This document shows, in pieces, positions 63,695 to 64,000 of a DNA stretch of 64,000 nucleotides. A program made the position numbers and the translations under genes. The notes under the pieces are model-generated. The model was not told the DNA's origin. It ran no database searches and was given only the letters and a program-made list of their open reading frames with translations. The stretch is from Hyphomicrobiales bacterium. GTDB lineage: Bacteria; Pseudomonadota; Alphaproteobacteria; Rhizobiales; Rhizobiaceae. Location of the stretch: assembly GCA_900471485.1 (NCBI GenBank), contig UCEU01000001.1, positions 372,001-436,000 of the forward strand, given 5' to 3'. The first letter of the stretch is position 1. The number at the start of each line of letters is the position of its first letter.

Positions 63695-64000
63695 ATGACG
63701 ATCAAGCGTTATGGTGCCGGCGAGACAGGCGCAGGCGGACAGCCCCTTCCCTTCGCGCGGGCCACAGAAGCAGGCGGCTGGCTGTATGTTTCCGGCCAGG
63801 TGCCGATGGAGAAGGGTGAGATCGTCGGTGGCGGAATCGTTGCCCAGACCAGAAAGGCGATCGAAAACCTGATTGCCATCCTCGACGAGGCAGGCTACGG
63901 CCTCGAAGATGTCGTACGTGTAGGCGTATGGCTCGACGATCCGCGCGATTTCTGGAGTTTCAACGGCGTCTACGCCGAGTACTTTGGTGCGAACCCGCCC
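63695..64000 (+). CDS. RidA-family reactive enamine/imine deaminase (cut by window edge)
   Basis: From ATG 63695, 102 codons are readable before the right edge. The sequence GGWLYVSGQVPMEKGEIVGG and TRKAIENLIAILDEAGYGLE, then DVVRVGVWLDDPRDFWSFNG is the RidA/YjgF/Rid fold. Family members hydrolyse 2-aminoacrylate and related enamines released by PLP enzymes. Located 30 bp after the amino-acid ABC ATPase and near a D-serine dehydratase-like gene, it most likely detoxifies that enzyme's product. The final 20-30 residues, with the catalytic Arg region, lie outside the window. The ribosome binding site is weak. Confidence 0.88.
   Translation, partial: MTIKRYGAGETGAGGQPLPFARATEAGGWLYVSGQVPMEKGEIVGGGIVAQTRKAIENLIAILDEAGYGLEDVVRVGVWLDDPRDFWSFNGVYAEYFGANPP

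Overview
The window is G+C-rich DNA from an alphaproteobacterium, very probably a member of the Rhizobiaceae (Rhizobium, Agrobacterium, Ensifer or a close relative). This rests on xylA-xylB next to a LacI regulator, cyclase-TPR proteins, an EcfG-type sigma factor, divergent oxyR-katG, and palindromic intergenic repeats that look like the RIME elements of rhizobia. The density of sugar and amino-acid transporters, regulators and gene remnants suggests an accessory replicon or accessory chromosomal region. No rRNA, tRNA, CRISPR array, phage or intact insertion sequence was recognised.

Layout. 0-6.5 kb: an AraC regulator cut by the left edge, divergent from a PhyH-family dioxygenase; a TerC membrane protein; and a TetR gene divergent from an EmrA/EmrB-type efflux pair, with two matching operators between them. 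6.6-10.7 kb: LacI-family regulator, xylulokinase and xylose isomerase (D-xylose entry into the pentose phosphate pathway), with a palindromic repeat between xylB and xylA. 10.7-23.3 kb: a Pit phosphate transporter, a hydroxypyruvate-isomerase-like protein, a truncated antitoxin-like gene, a second LacI regulator divergent from a ribose-type sugar ABC transporter, a cyclase-TPR protein, a TIM-barrel isomerase plus Gfo/Idh/MocA dehydrogenase pair, and DoxX. 23.5-31.1 kb is a stress and regulation block: oxyR-katG, a YqhA protein, an EcfG-like sigma factor, two single-domain response regulators and two Crp/Fnr paralogs lying tail to tail. A 16-bp palindrome is shared by two promoter regions here, and three GGAAC-N18-TT sites resemble EcfG promoters. 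A decayed phosphoketolase gene follows.

32-40 kb: a GntP permease and then a urease locus of unusual order (ureJ/hupE, ureF, a YqhA-like gene, ureD, ureA, ureB, ureC, urea transporter) with no ureE or ureG in view. 40-47 kb: an RND efflux operon (periplasmic adaptor plus pump) behind an AraC regulator, with a second AraC paralog upstream. 47-56.3 kb: a Tat-exported amidohydrolase, two related SLC13-type permeases with internal RCK_C domains flanking a lipoprotein hydrolase and a DUF1269 protein, an AI-2E/PerM-family protein and a small secreted protein.

56.5-64 kb: an M20 amidohydrolase with an Ldh-family oxidoreductase, preceded by fragments of an oligopeptide ABC ATPase and a hydantoinase B. 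After these comes a D-threonine aldolase/D-serine dehydratase-like enzyme, divergent from a complete polar amino-acid ABC transporter and a RidA protein cut by the right edge. That last set reads as an uptake and degradation module for a D-hydroxyamino acid: import, PLP-dependent elimination, then RidA hydrolysis of the reactive enamine.
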